A DNA stretch of 64,000 bases from contig JANDJZ010000031.1 of assembly GCA_027943245.1 (NCBI GenBank), positions 124,001 to 188,000 on the forward strand. The letters are read 5' to 3'. This document shows, one piece after another, positions 45,401 through 57,031 of this stretch. The position numbers and the translations under genes were made by a program. Below the pieces are notes generated by a model, which searched no databases, was not told the DNA's origin, and saw nothing but the letters and a program-made list of their open reading frames with translations. Every line of letters starts with the position of its first letter. Positions within the stretch are counted from its first letter, which is position 1. The DNA is from Acanthamoeba sp. SK_2022b (lineage: Eukaryota; Discosea; Longamoebia; Acanthamoebidae).

Positions 45401-48400
45401 GGTCACCGATGCGCATGTCTTCGTATTTGATGATGACGCGGTTCAGGTCCAGCATCACGAGATCGGGCGCCAGTGCAAAGATGCCCACCACGTCCACGCC
45501 GCGACAGTTCACCACCTGTCGCACAATCACGCGTGGTTGAGTTGGATTGGTTGTCACTCGACCCCATCAGCCATTATTGTTGGTGCACGCTACCGTTTTG
45601 CCCTTGGCAATTGCCTGCTCGAGCTGCGTCTGCGTGAACAGGAAAGGCTGCGCATTCTCTGCGTGACGACGGTGGATGGGTAAGCCCGAGCAACGATGGA
45701 CAAGGTCCAGGCCAGGCCAGACCAGGCAAGAAGACCGAAGAAGCAGAGAGCGTGCTGGGCGTTACCATTGATGCAGTGCGTGCAGGGGATGGTGACTTTG
45801 ACGTCGACGCGGAGCCAGTCGGCGATGAGGGTGTCGATCATCGCCGTCAGCACCAGCATCTGTCGCGATGGGGCCGTGCCCCGCATGCACAGCTTCAGCC
45901 TGAACGCCACCTCCATGTCGAGCTCCAATAGCAGCTTATCGTCGCCCTTGGCAAAGAACATTCCGTTCTTCCAGCACCTGTCGCGCGCACCGGCTCCGGG
46001 GTGAGGCGCTGCGCGGCCTGTGTGCGGGGGTGGGGCGTGTAGCGTCTGGTGGGGCCGGCACCTGATGAGCGTCCATCCAGAGCGGAGGAGGCGGACCATG
46101 AAGCGGTTGAAGAAACCGAAGGGCATGAAGTCGAATGAATAGAAGCGGGTCAATTGCACGAGGTCGCTCTCCTCCTTGGGCCACATATCGGGGTTGTGCA
46201 GGTCCGCGGGACGCGCGTCTGGTAGCAGGCACGGCACTAGTATCGCGCCCTGCGGGTTGATTTCTGCACAGCACGCACGCACGTCATGCGGCTGCTCTCC
46301 TGCCTCACTTCCGAATCGAGGGAGGGGGACTAACCTGACGCCGGCAGCGCGTAGGCGACCTCGAACTGTTCGAGGAGAGCGACGAGCGAGTCGTGCACGG
46401 TCTCGGGATAGGCGGGGGCCTTCCATATCTGGGGCAGGTCCTTACGCTGCAGCACTCCCGACTTGACAAAATTGTGCTTGAGCGTGATCACGTCGCTGAA
46501 GACGTTCGTCAACCATTGACTGGCGTGACCCATAGGTTGTGGCCACAACATCGCGGCAACACACGTTAGCTACAGTCGCACGGGGCAACGGATCGAAGGG
46601 CAAGGCCAAACGGCCCTTGATAAGGAGGAAAAGTAAAGCAAGCGGGCACCTGTCGAGGATGACTAGATCGTCCAGTCCCGATTCGCGCTCGTTGAAGTGG
46701 ACCAGGGAGCCCAGCTGATGCAGATATTTGGCCGCCTTTGGGAGCATCGGTTGGGTCACGCCGCTGCTCAACGCAAGCCGCTCGTACATTTCCCAACTCA
46801 CCACCGGCTGTGGCTCCAGCATTGCGATCGCCCGAATCTGATGAGCGATACAAGCGCAAGCGTTAATCACACGGTCTGTGGGGAGATGAAGCATGCGGCG
46901 CCGAGAGCATCTCACCTTCTCCTCGAGGGTGAGGTAGGCCTGAGGGATGAGGCCCTCCTTTTCGATCATGCTCTGCGCCACTTCGATCAGCTTCTTGCGC
47001 AGGTCCTCCACGCCCTTGCCCGTCGCGCAGCTCAGCGCGAAGAAGAAGCGGATGTTCTTGAACTGGCCGCTGAACTTCTGCAGGAGGTTGGCATAGAGGT
47101 GGTCCAAATACTTCTTCGTGCACTTCTTGGCGTCCAGGTGGGTGCCCACCAGAATGACAGGCGCTCCTATCGCGAGGCAGTGTCAGCCCCACGTGGCGCG
47201 CACGCACGCAAGTTTCGAAAACAAAAGGGGAGAGGAGAGGCCGTGAACCTCGAGCGCGAGTGTGGATGGACTGGAGCCAGTATTCGATGCGTGAGGCCTC
47301 CTCCTCGGGCTTGAGGAGGTTGAAGATGAGGAGGTAGATGCCCCGCCGCGAGAGGAAGAAGAGGTGGGTGTAGTAGTAGATCTCCTGGCCGGCAAAATCC
47401 CACGACGAGAAGGTGATGATGTTCTCCCTGCTCTCCTTGCCGCTGTCCTTCTTGTCGGACTTGGCCGGCGCGTCCTTGCGGATCGACTTGGCAGTCCAGT
47501 CACGGATGCGGATGCCGTCGGTGGCCACGTCTACCTTCTTGAGTGGCCGTCGTCTGTTCTTGGCCGGGCTCGACGATTTGTCGTCCCAATCCTCGCCGCC
47601 AGCGCCGCTTGCGCCACCGCTGCTGACCAATGACAGCTTGCCGTGCTCCACCTCGGAGTAGCTCCACCGTCGGTTGCGCTCGCTGTCTGTGCGCTGGACC
47701 GCAGACACGGCCTTGTTGTTGACTTCGGGACCCATGCTCACCCCCGCCGTACCCAGTTCGTAGTCGTCCTCACGGTGGCCGCCGTAACCTTGGTGAGCGT
47801 GACGCCCTGCGCGAGCCAGTCCAGACTCGGATTCGGTGGGTTTGGTGACCGATTTGCTGAGCAGCTTCTCGACGAGCGAGGTCTTGCCTACATTGGCCTG
47901 GCCCACGCACATCAGCTTGATGCGGTGGCACAGTGCGCTGCCGCTGTTCTTCTCTCGCAGGTACGACAGCACGCCGGTGCCAGTCGACGACAGTACCACT
48001 TTCTGCGATCGCAGAAGAATCGGAGTTAAAACAACCGGGCGAAACTACTTCGGAGAGTGCTGCCTGTCTGGGAGGCTTACCTTGGGGTAGGGCAGTGGGT
48101 TGTTGTGTGCGTGAAGCTCCTTGAGGCCGGGCAGCGTGCCCAAGCTTACCGGAAGGAAAGATATCTCGTTGCTGCTGATGTCCAGCACCTCTAGGTTGTC
48201 CAGCAGGTTGAGCGTGAGCGGCAGCTCGCTCAGATTGTTGTGTTGCACGTCGAGATGCTTCAGCGTGTGAAGCGTGCCAAGCTCGAGCGGCAGCTGATGG
48301 ACAGAGACAACGGGTGTGGATCAGCAACCCACTCGGCGAAAATCGCCCTGTGAAGGAGGAAAGGCGCTACCTCTGCCAGCTGGTTGTGCGACAGGTTGAG

Positions 48401-50225
48401 GAATTCGAGGCGCGTGAGCTGTTTGATGCCTCGGGGCAGGTACTTCAGGCGGTTGTGCGAGAGATCGAGCGAGACGATCGTGGGGATCACCAGGAACAGC
48501 GACGGCACTTTCTCCATTCCGCGACCGCTCAGGTCCACCTTCTTGCTCTCCCCCGAGAAGCACTGCACAGTCGCGAGGAGGAAAGAAACGAGAGCAGCAA
48601 GCGATCTCAGCCGAACGTGGGCACGCGACGGATGATGGGAGAGGAGGACCCTACCTTGGAGAGGGTCTTGTTGGAGACAAGTATCTCCTCGATCCTGTGC
48701 TTGTCCCGCTGCTCCTGGTCGATAATGGACGAGTTGTCCGAGTCGCCAAAGATGAGGTCGTCGCCGGCGATGAGGAGCTGCTCGGCCTCGGAGAGATGGA
48801 GGTCGAGCAGCGTGATGTTGGTCTTGAGGAAGGACGCGATCGCGTGAAGACCCTTGGCTGTGATCCTGTTGTGGCGCATGTCCACCGTCTTGAGTCCTTC
48901 GTTGATCCCCAGGCCAGCTGCACATGGCATTTGATCGTCAATTTTTTTTCAAAAAAAAACGTTAATAAAATAAATAAATAAAAATGCTGTCCAAATAACA
49001 AACCTGCGAGGGCGGCTGCGCCAGCATCGCCGAGGTCACACCAAGTGATGTTGAGATACTCGAGTGTCGAGTTCACGCGCAGCGCTTCGGCTAGCAGCCT
49101 CACCTCGACTTCCTTCATCTCGCAACCGGACAGATCCAGTTTCTGTTTGCCGCACAAGTCAGACACATCGCGTTCGAAGAACGAAAACGAACGAACGAAG
49201 CGGAGGAATTGCACGCAGACCTTGAGGTGGGTGTTGAAGACCAAGCAGTCGGAGATGATCTTGATGAGCTCCAGAGTCGACGCCTGCAGCTCCTGCATGA
49301 TCGTGGGTGGCGTCTTGAACTCGGTCAGATCGCGATCGTTGGACTTGAGCCGCTTGAGCGTCTCCAGCAGCGAGCCGTCGCCCACCGACCCTCGCATCCC
49401 GCCGCCGCTCTCTCCTCCATCCGTCGTCACGATCGGCATCCCGCCTCCTCTCGCTCCAGCCGCTTTGGCCGCCGACTCCTGCACGCACCCGGCAGCTCGC
49501 CCCTCGTACGAGTGGTCGCTTTGTTGCGAGGGCGGGCCGCGCGCTCCGCGGCTGGGGCTGGTGGGCGTCGACGGCGACGTGGCCGAAGGCGGACCGGCCG
49601 AGCCGGGCGACAAGAATTGCGCGCTGCCGCCGCTTGAGGGGCTCTCGAGTTCGAGGCCGCTCATGTCGGTCGAGTCGCTCTTCTTGCTGACGCTGGTCTT
49701 CTTGAGCTTGAGGCTTCGCGGGCGTATCCAGCTGCCGCTCCGGCGCCGTTCGCTCTGGACGTGGGGCGCCGGCTGCATGCCACCGACCAAGGGAGACGAC
49801 GAAGTAGGAGATGAAGAGGAGGAGGTAGAGGAAGAAGAAGAAGAAGAGGTGAAGGAAGTGGCGCAAATGGCAGAGGAGGTGGCCGAGGAAGAGGAGGGAG
49901 CAGGTGAGGTGGAAGAAGAGGACTTTTTGATGTGGATGGCGGTCTCCTTGTCGCCGTCCTTTTTCTTTTTCTTGTTCTTCTTCTCTAGCTCCTTCTCGCG
50001 CTTCTCGAGTTCCTTCCTCTCCTTCTCGAGCTCTTTCTTCTGCCGCTCGAGTTCCTTCTCGCGCTTTTCCATCTCCTTCCGCTCCTTCTTGCTCTCCTCC
50101 TTTTTCTTCTCTTTCTTGCCGCTGCCGCTCTCATCTCTCTCCTTGCTGTCCTTCCTCACCCCCGCCCCCGACAGCACGGCCTGCCTGGCCTCGCCCGCCG
50201 TCGAACTCTTGCTCGACCCCAACAT
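41450..50225 (-). CDS. Roco-family protein (LRR-ROC-COR-kinase-like), predicted pseudokinase
   Basis: Start ATG 50225-50223 (MLGSSKSSTAGEARQ). Domains in order: a charged coiled coil (about 50140-49960), Ser-rich linker, a first LRR set (about 49140-48690; LDLSGCEMKEVEVRLLAEAL), a second LRR set (48540-48080; IVSLDLSHNRLKYLPRGI), and the ROC GTPase. ROC carries the P-loop GQANVGKTSLVEKLL (about 47890), switch region VATDGIRIRDW (about 47500), WDFAGQEIYYYTHLFF (about 47380) and VGTHLDAKK (about 47140). COR spans about 46550-45600, and the kinase fold about 45430-43930. The kinase keeps the lysine in VVVKQF and ADFGLF, but the catalytic loop reads IINGRLTSSN in place of HRDLKSSN and no glycine-rich loop is visible, so catalysis is doubtful. 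A Ser/Thr-rich C-terminal tail ends LLLELDEFD at 41450. About 25 introns. Confidence 0.9.
42334..42407. repeat. (TG)37 dinucleotide microsatellite in a Roco intron
   Basis: 37 uninterrupted TG units on the plus strand, (CA)n in the Roco transcript, inside the intron between the exons ending DLREIQE and beginning LRRRSLSKR. It produces artificial Thr-His or Val-Cys reading frames. Confidence 0.95.
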
Positions 50226-50855
50226 GCCTCCTCAATCGGCCGTCGATTTACAATTTGTAAACAATTTATGGATGGACCAAAAATCAGATCGTGCCACCAC
50301 GGTGCCACGCCAGGAGGTGATACCGTGGCCTTGCTCGCACCGTTGGATGGGGAGTGTGGTGTTTCAGCAAGCCGCCAAGGCCGAAGAACCGTTGCCCCGC
50401 CAGCAAATTAAATTAATTACCGTGAAAAGAAGAAGAACGAACACGACGGAAAGCGAAACGAAAAGCAACTAAGGAAACTGTCCACAAAAGTGCCAACCAG
50501 ATGGTACTTCTTCAGTTGTTGAAGTCTAGGCTCTTGACCAGCAAATGGTGCTTAACTCCACACATCATTTTAGATAAGGACTCACCTTGAAGACCAACAG
50601 TTCCCACCATCAGCTATGAAGTGGGAATCTTCCTCACTGCTCACCAGGCCAAAAGTAGTGGTTCATGCTGTAAGTGCTGGATTTGAAGCTGTGCAATGCA
50701 CTCTTCAGAGTCACATGCCTGAAAATGGTTATAAAAATGATTTTCCGTGGACAATATCGTCGACCATCATATGGTTTTGGCGGGAGCGGCCCACGTTGCG
50801 TTTTGTCCGGCTTGGAGAGAAGCGTTCGTGATCTAGCCTGAGCTGGATAACACCA
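50226..50855. other. Intergenic region between Roco and haspin-like genes, with a compositionally foreign segment
   Basis: 630 bases between two divergent start codons, the longest gene-free stretch in the window. About 50468-50750 has visibly lower GC and a different word usage than either side (for example AAAATGGTTATAAAAATGAT near 50722), and no supported reading frame. The parts at 50226-50460 and 50760-50855 look like host leader sequence. Both promoters must lie here. I could not match the segment to any known element. Confidence 0.45.
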
Positions 50856-53029
50856 ATGGAGCCTACCTTTTCGCCGTGGAAGGCCAAGGGCGTGGCAACG
50901 CCGAGGAGATGGCTCAGCCAATACACTCAGTGCTCGCCATCGTCTCTGGGTGCCGTAAGTGGGGGCGGAAAGAAGAAGAAGAAGACCAAACGAGGGGGTG
51001 CTCACTCGGACGTGTTTATCGTCCAGTCCACGCGACAACGTGCGCCCGACGAGAAGCGTCGATTTTATGCCATCAAGCGGCAGGCTCTCATCTCAACGGA
51101 AGCTAAGAACAGAGCCGTCCGAGAACAAAAAATCGCTGAAGAACTCAAGAAATTGGTCTATCGATCGATGTGCGGCAATTTCGTGCTTCTTCACGATTGG
51201 AACTCATGCGAGACATACGCGGAGCCCGGCTTTGCCACGCCTTCTCGAAGTGCATCTGGGTCTTCGTCCTCGCCTTCACCCAGCAGCGACGCAGCAATGA
51301 AGCTGGGCTGGCTCGGTGGAACTCCCACCAAGAGCCCTGCGCCTCGGGGCAAGCGCGGTAGGTCTGGACTAGACCACGAGAGCCCTGCCAAGTACGAGTT
51401 CATGCACTTTGTGCTCGAGTACGGCGAGAAGACTCTCGCCAACTGCCTGAAGGAGGTCAACCTCGCCCAATACCGAGAGATCCTTTGGCAGGTACCTTCT
51501 CACGCATGACGGGGGGGGGGGGGATGTTGCTCGCTGCTTATCACGTGCCTGTCGTAATGTCAGGTTCTCTATGCGTTACACGTGGCGGGTAAGACCTTTT
51601 CATTTAGCCACTACGGTACCCTCCACTCCCTCCCTCTCGTTCTCCCCTGAGCTGCTGAAGTGTGGTCTGGCCTGCCTTACGCGTATGTGCGGGTTGCTGA
51701 TCGCGGTCATCACATAACTCAGACCTCCATCACAAGAACATCCTCCTCTGTTCCCTGCCGATGGAAAGGGGCTGCTATGTATACTACCACAAGGGAGTGG
51801 CCCACTACAACCAAACTTGCATTGTAAAGATTGCTGGTGCGCGCACTTGCTCGCAAACGTCAGAAACGACGAGATGCATCTCATCAGCTTTTGCTCTTTC
51901 TTTCGCGGCTCCAGACTTTGGGCTCAGTCGCATTACCACAGAGGAAGGGGAGGAGCTGTGCAACACCAAGAACGCCCTTGGGCAAGCTTATTCTCCAGGT
52001 ACGCGGCAGTGGTGAGCTTGTCCAGCTTGTAGTGCTGCCGGTTCGTCGCTTAACAGCCCCAAACCTGCCCAATAGGCGTTGATGTGATGAGCGTGGTTGG
52101 GTGGCCCTGGAAGAACCTCGATCCCAACAGGGAAGACGATCCTAACTACAAGGTAGTAGCGACCCATGGTGTTTGGTGAAGCCTCGCCTGCTTTACTCAG
52201 CGCAAGGTTCTACGCGTACTTCCAGGAGCTGCAAAGCTTGCGGAAGCTGATGCGCAAGGGCGTCCGACCAGCTGTTCTCCTCAATCATTCCTTTTTCGCT
52301 GCGCTCAAGGAGATGCCGCCGACCTTCAGCCCGGACCGATGCGTCGCTGTCTCCCCCGACGGGCTCGAAGGCATTCCAAAGGACCTCCATCCTCGCGCGC
52401 TGGCAACCTGCGCGCCACCCACACCCTCCGCGGGTCGGTCATCATCCAGCAGCACTACTTCGCCCACGGGCGGATTTGTTGTGCCGGCATCGCCCTACCA
52501 CACCGTGGGCCCATCGGGGCTCAGACGTTCGTTTGTGAAGCCACGGCAGCCCTTCACTCCCTCTTCTACCGCCAAACTTGCGGACGAGGAGCCGGTCGAC
52601 TTAAAGGAGAGCGAGCCCACGCCCAAGAGGGCTAGGCGTCCGAGCGAGCCAGCCACACCCAGCTCATCATTGGAGGAGACCAAGTCGGAGAGCACGCCAC
52701 CTCAACCAACGGCAGAGGCGAAGAAGGTCCGGTTGGCCAAACGAAAGCGACCGCCGCCACCTTCGTTCTCCGCCGCCGATGATTCGAGCAAGGAGAACAT
52801 GCCCAACCAGGCCCAAGGCTGCGACGAGACTAAGAAGAAGGCCAAACTGAAGGTTGTAGATGCACAGCCGGAAGAGCAGCGGGCCAGTGCATCTGCTGAT
52901 GGTGTCGATGAAGACACGGTGCACCAGCAAGCACGCAGAAGCGCCAGGTCAAGGAGAGCCGTTTACGCCTTCAGCCCTAGCGCCAAACGCAAAGCCACTT
53001 CGTTGCGGCGCAAGGCTGCCACACGATGA
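50856..53029 (+). CDS. Haspin-like protein kinase with long nuclear C-terminal tail
   Basis: ATG 50856 (MEPTFSPWKAKGVATPRR). Kinase-like motifs are YAIKRQALIS (ATP lysine, about 51070), FMHFVLEYGEKTL (about 51405), QVLYALHVA (about 51560-51590), DLHHKNILL (about 51720) and, across a splice, KIADFGLSRITTEEG (about 51825-51940). The pairing of 'DLH..NiLL' with a 30-residue spacer before 'I-D-x-x-L-S-R-[IL]' is the arrangement of haspin, the histone H3 Thr3 kinase. The residues HR before DLH are not seen; they may lie in a short exon I could not place within the intron at 51594-51720. A Ser-rich insertion splits the N-lobe. The tail is Ser/Pro/Lys-rich with KRKRPPPP (nuclear signal), SKENMPN (KEN-like) and ends RRKAATR, TGA 53027-53029. 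Confidence 0.6.
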
Positions 53030-53150
53030 TCTCTTTCACTGGCGAACAACCTTCACGTCGGTTCACGTTAACCCATCAGTGGCCCAAGAAATAAATAAAT
53101 TTTATTGACAATTTCTCGGTCTTGGTGACCTTAAGGTAGCTGAGGGTTAA

Positions 53151-53817
<667 letters not shown>

Positions 53818-53969
53818 GCTCTCTGCTATTGCGTTATATACACACGGTCTCTTTGACGCCCCTTCAACAACACCACTGGAAGTTGGCCATTTTTGCTCGT
53901 TGCAAAATCAAATGTCATAACCACCACCGGGGAGGAGTGCAAGGAGACAGTGGCAACTTTAGTTCTCAC

Positions 53970-54674
53970 TCAACCCAAGGCATCGAGCTGCTCTTGGATG
54001 GCCTCCAGTTTGTTGAAAAAGCTATACAGTTCGGCGTGGTTGAACTCCACGTTTACCATCTCGTCCGTCGTGCCGTCCTCGTTAACTCCATTTGCGTTGT
54101 TGATTCTGAGCTGGAAGATGGCGCTGGGCTGTGGGATGGGATGTTGCTTGCCGGCGTCGGCTCTCTTCTTGCCGCCTGCCTTCTCGGGTGGCTGTTGCGA
54201 GGGGTCTTGCGCGGGAGGCGGAGCGGGCGGCACGACGAGTTGCAATCGCCAGTGGATTTTGTCTAGATGATGGGGGCTGAGCGAATGCTGCCTTAGTTTA
54301 TCGAGTAAGCCCTCCCTCTCGTGCTCCCACACGTGCTTGAAGGCAGCCGACTGATCATCCCCGAGCGATGGCGATGTGAGCGATTGGCCGAGCTCGTTGC
54401 CCAGACGGGCAACCGACAGTGAGAAGTAGGCAGCACGTTCGAATATGAAGGAGCAGGAGTCGATGACCAGCTGCAGCTCGGAAGCGCTGAAGCCGAAGAC
54501 CTTCTGGAGTTGCTCCTCTTCCGTCGCATTGAAGGGGCGGCTGTTCTTGATGTGAAGCCCTCGCACAACCCGCGTTAGCAGCTGGACCAACCGTCGCGCC
54601 TCGATCTGATTGATAAACCCCACAGCCGTATTGAGCCGTTCACTTTCCGGTATGACCTGCTTGGCTGCTGCCAT
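53970..54674 (-). CDS. COMMD10: COMM domain-containing protein, COMMD10-like
   Basis: COMMD proteins form the ten-subunit Commander ring that works with CCC/retriever in endosomal recycling. A single exon of 234 residues, ATG 54674-54672. The N-terminal helical (HN) domain, AVGFINQIEARRLVQLLTRV (residues about 17-36) and FERAAYFSLSVARLGNELGQ, matches COMMD10. The COMM domain covers about residues 125-234: IHWRLQLVVPP, SAIFQLRINNANG, VNVEFNHAELYSFFNKLEAI, ending QEQLDALG. An Ala/Pro/Lys-rich loop (about residues 148-172) is longer than in animals. Lack of introns is unusual among its neighbours. It is tandem with saccharopine dehydrogenase and convergent with ubiquitin-L40. Confidence 0.93.
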   Translation of the reverse strand: MAAAKQVIPESERLNTAVGFINQIEARRLVQLLTRVVRGLHIKNSRPFNATEEEQLQKVFGFSASELQLVIDSCSFIFERAAYFSLSVARLGNELGQSLTSPSLGDDQSAAFKHVWEHEREGLLDKLRQHSLSPHHLDKIHWRLQLVVPPAPPPAQDPSQQPPEKAGGKKRADAGKQHPIPQPSAIFQLRINNANGVNEDGTTDEMVNVEFNHAELYSFFNKLEAIQEQLDALG

Positions 54675-54823
54675 CCTCCTTTTTGATCAAACTGCAGCTT
54701 GTGACAATCGGCTGCGTGTACCCTTCTTTCTCTTTTTCCGCGCGCGAGCAAAATCTACGAAAAAAAGAAAAAAAAAAATTTAACCGTGCCAGGGGCGCCC
54801 CAGCCAAGCAGACAGTGAACAAG

Positions 54824-56813
54824 TTACAGTTGATTGACTGTGTCGTGCTGGTGCGAGAAGATGATGCCGTGATCTTTCTCGAGCTCGCGCAGGATGGGCG
54901 CGTAGAGTTCGGGCTGCGTGGGCACGTGGACGCCGATCTTGCCCTTGACCTGTTCGGTGGCCACCATGCGCGTGGCAACGGCGAGCGGCAGTCCCACGGT
55001 CTTGGCCATGGCCGTGCCCGTATCAGTGCCGTCGCCCTTCACCACAAGGCTGCTCTTGGTCTCCTTGAGCTCGCCTGACCAGTCACACATCGGCCGTGAG
55101 GGGAAACCACGCACGCAAGCCGTAACACGAGGGGCAACCACGCACCGTTCTTGTTCGTGTAGACAAAGTGGTGATACATGACAATCATGTCCTTCTCACC
55201 CTCCTGCAGCGCCCACTTCTTCTCGAGGACCTGCTGCAGGACCTGTGCGGGGGTCGCCGATTTAAGCGAGATCTTCTGGTCGTCGAACATGCCCAACCTG
55301 TGTCGCCCCAACGCGTGGGCGTGTGAGAGATCGGCCAATGAGCAATCGAACACGCGTGGGGCGTGTGGTCGCGCGCACCATTTGATCTTCCTCATCTCGG
55401 GCGAGTTGATGTCGAGGCCGAGGTAGTGGGCCAGCTTGAGCTCAACGGTGTCGTGCGGCCGGTAGGGAAGGAACGAGTTGAGGAAGTCCCGGTAGGTAAG
55501 CGAGTCGGCGTTCTCGATCGTGTAGGTGTCGTCCGTCATGCCGAGCTGCACGAACACATTCCACGCAGAGCAGTAGCCCGGCTTACGCAGCGTTCCTGCC
55601 ATACGAGGGCCACCGGCCGGCGTCAATTGCCCTTTTGATACAGAGCGCGCCCAGGGGAACGGCGCCTGCTCAGATGAGCGGGCACGTACCGCGAAGGACG
55701 GTGGGGCAGTCGGGGATGCCGTAGATGCCGCGGTAGGAGAGCGAGTCGCGATTGGGGTAGCCCTCGAAGGTGCCGTGGCCGGGCACGTGGATCTCGTCCG
55801 TGCGTCGGAAGAGCTGGTGGTAGGGCACGTACTTGTACTCGCCGTTCTGGAGGTATTGGCATACGCCCTGCCCGGCCACGACCACGTTGCGCGGGTTCCA
55901 GCTGAACTTGTAGCCCCACGGGTTGTCGTCCGACTCGGGCGCCACCAGGCCGCCGGTGTACGAGCGGAAAGACTTGAGTTGGCCGCCTTCGCGCTTGATG
56001 GCGTCGATGACCTCCATCGCCGACATGTGATCGATGCCCGGATCGAGACCGCATTCCATGAGGATGGTGACACCGGCTTTCTTGGCCTGCTCGTCAAAGG
56101 GCATGAGCGCGGCCGAATAGGAGGCCGTGACCATGTGCGAGCCTTGCTTCACGCACTCGGCGGCGACGATTGGGTGCATGAACGCCGGCAGCAGCGACAC
56201 CACGACGTCGGCGCGCTTGATCTCCTCCTCGCGCTGTCGGATGTCGTTGATGTTGAATCGGAAGGGTGTGCCGTCGGGGTGGTCCCTCACCTTCCGGCGC
56301 GCCGTGTGCTCGTCCTCGTCGCCTACCTTGACAGCCCACCGCTCCTTGGCGGCATTCTTGAGAAGGTAGTCGATGAGGAAGGACGACGACCGACCGGCGC
56401 CCAGCACCAGAATGCTCTTCTTGGCGGGGTCCTTGTGACTCACAATCGCCTCCTTGAGCGTGGCCACACGTTCCTCGGCAGCCTTGAGCTCGGCTTTGAG
56501 CGCGCCAATGTCGTCGGCCTTTTGCCACGTGCCCGTAGACGTAGAAAGCAAACAACGCTGCTGTCCGCTCATGGCGTGCAGCGCGCGGCTGGTGCTCGCC
56601 CTTGTCAATCTACAAAGCGTGCAAGGTTAACGCCTCTTATAATAAATATTATATCTAAGTACTGTAATCGGATGTTTAAGTCCGACAAAACCGTCATGCA
56701 ATCGACCACGACCACACTCAGCTTCATCTTGGCCACAAAGGCGCCGGATGAGCTGCTCTTTTCGAGGAATTTGTGTAGGAGGCGACGGAAGTGAGGTACC
56801 TGCGCATAAACAT
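54824..56813 (-). CDS. Mitochondrial saccharopine dehydrogenase (glutamate-forming)
   Basis: It oxidises saccharopine to glutamate and aminoadipate semialdehyde in lysine breakdown. A 14-base first exon (56813-56800, MFMR plus two bases) joined at 56609 gives MFMRRLTRASTSRALHAMSG, an Arg/Ser-rich acid-free mitochondrial presequence. Without that exon, translation would start at ATG 56572. The Rossmann motif is SILVLGAGRSSSFLIDYLL (about 56360-56420). Further family segments are ADVVVSLLPAFMHPIVA, GLDPGIDHMSAMEVID (about 56000-56050), GYPNRDSLSYRGIYGIP (about 55710-55760) and TLRKPGYCSAWNVF (about 55555). The C-terminal Rossmann return, DTGTAMAKTVGLPLAVAT, ends HDTVNQL, TAA 54826-54824. In animals and plants this domain is fused to lysine-ketoglutarate reductase; here it stands alone. 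Confidence 0.92.
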
Positions 56814-57031
56814 GGCTCTGTACGTGATGTCGTGTGGACAAAGAAGAAGGGGTCCTTCGGGGTCACCGGTGCTGGAGCTGAGCGGGGCACGCCGTGTTGC
56901 GAGATACTGACCGTGCAAGGGCACAAGCAATAACCTGTTGTGGGAAAAATAAAATAAAAACACTTTTCTTTCCTCCAAGGAGAGAAAAGCACCCCGCGCT
57001 TCACGTTTTCTTGATTTATCACATACACACC
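56814..57031. promoter_or_regulatory. Divergent promoter, saccharopine dehydrogenase / LAMTOR4
   Basis: 218 bases between divergent start codons. AT-rich segment at 56944-56975. No specific element recognised. Confidence 0.35.

Noticed and set aside
49045..50472. 475-codon open frame on the plus strand opposite the Roco N-terminus
   Set aside because: Antisense to the Glu/Lys coiled coil and Ser-rich linker. The Phe/Ser runs mirror poly-Lys/Glu on the other strand. The Roco frame has domains and splice sites.
50616..50831. 71-codon plus-strand frame in the intergenic region
   Set aside because: Lies mostly in the compositionally odd segment, lacks any domain and has no splice support; treated as non-coding.
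55775..56794. 339-codon plus-strand frame opposite saccharopine dehydrogenase
   Set aside because: Antisense of conserved dehydrogenase exons; no homology of its own.
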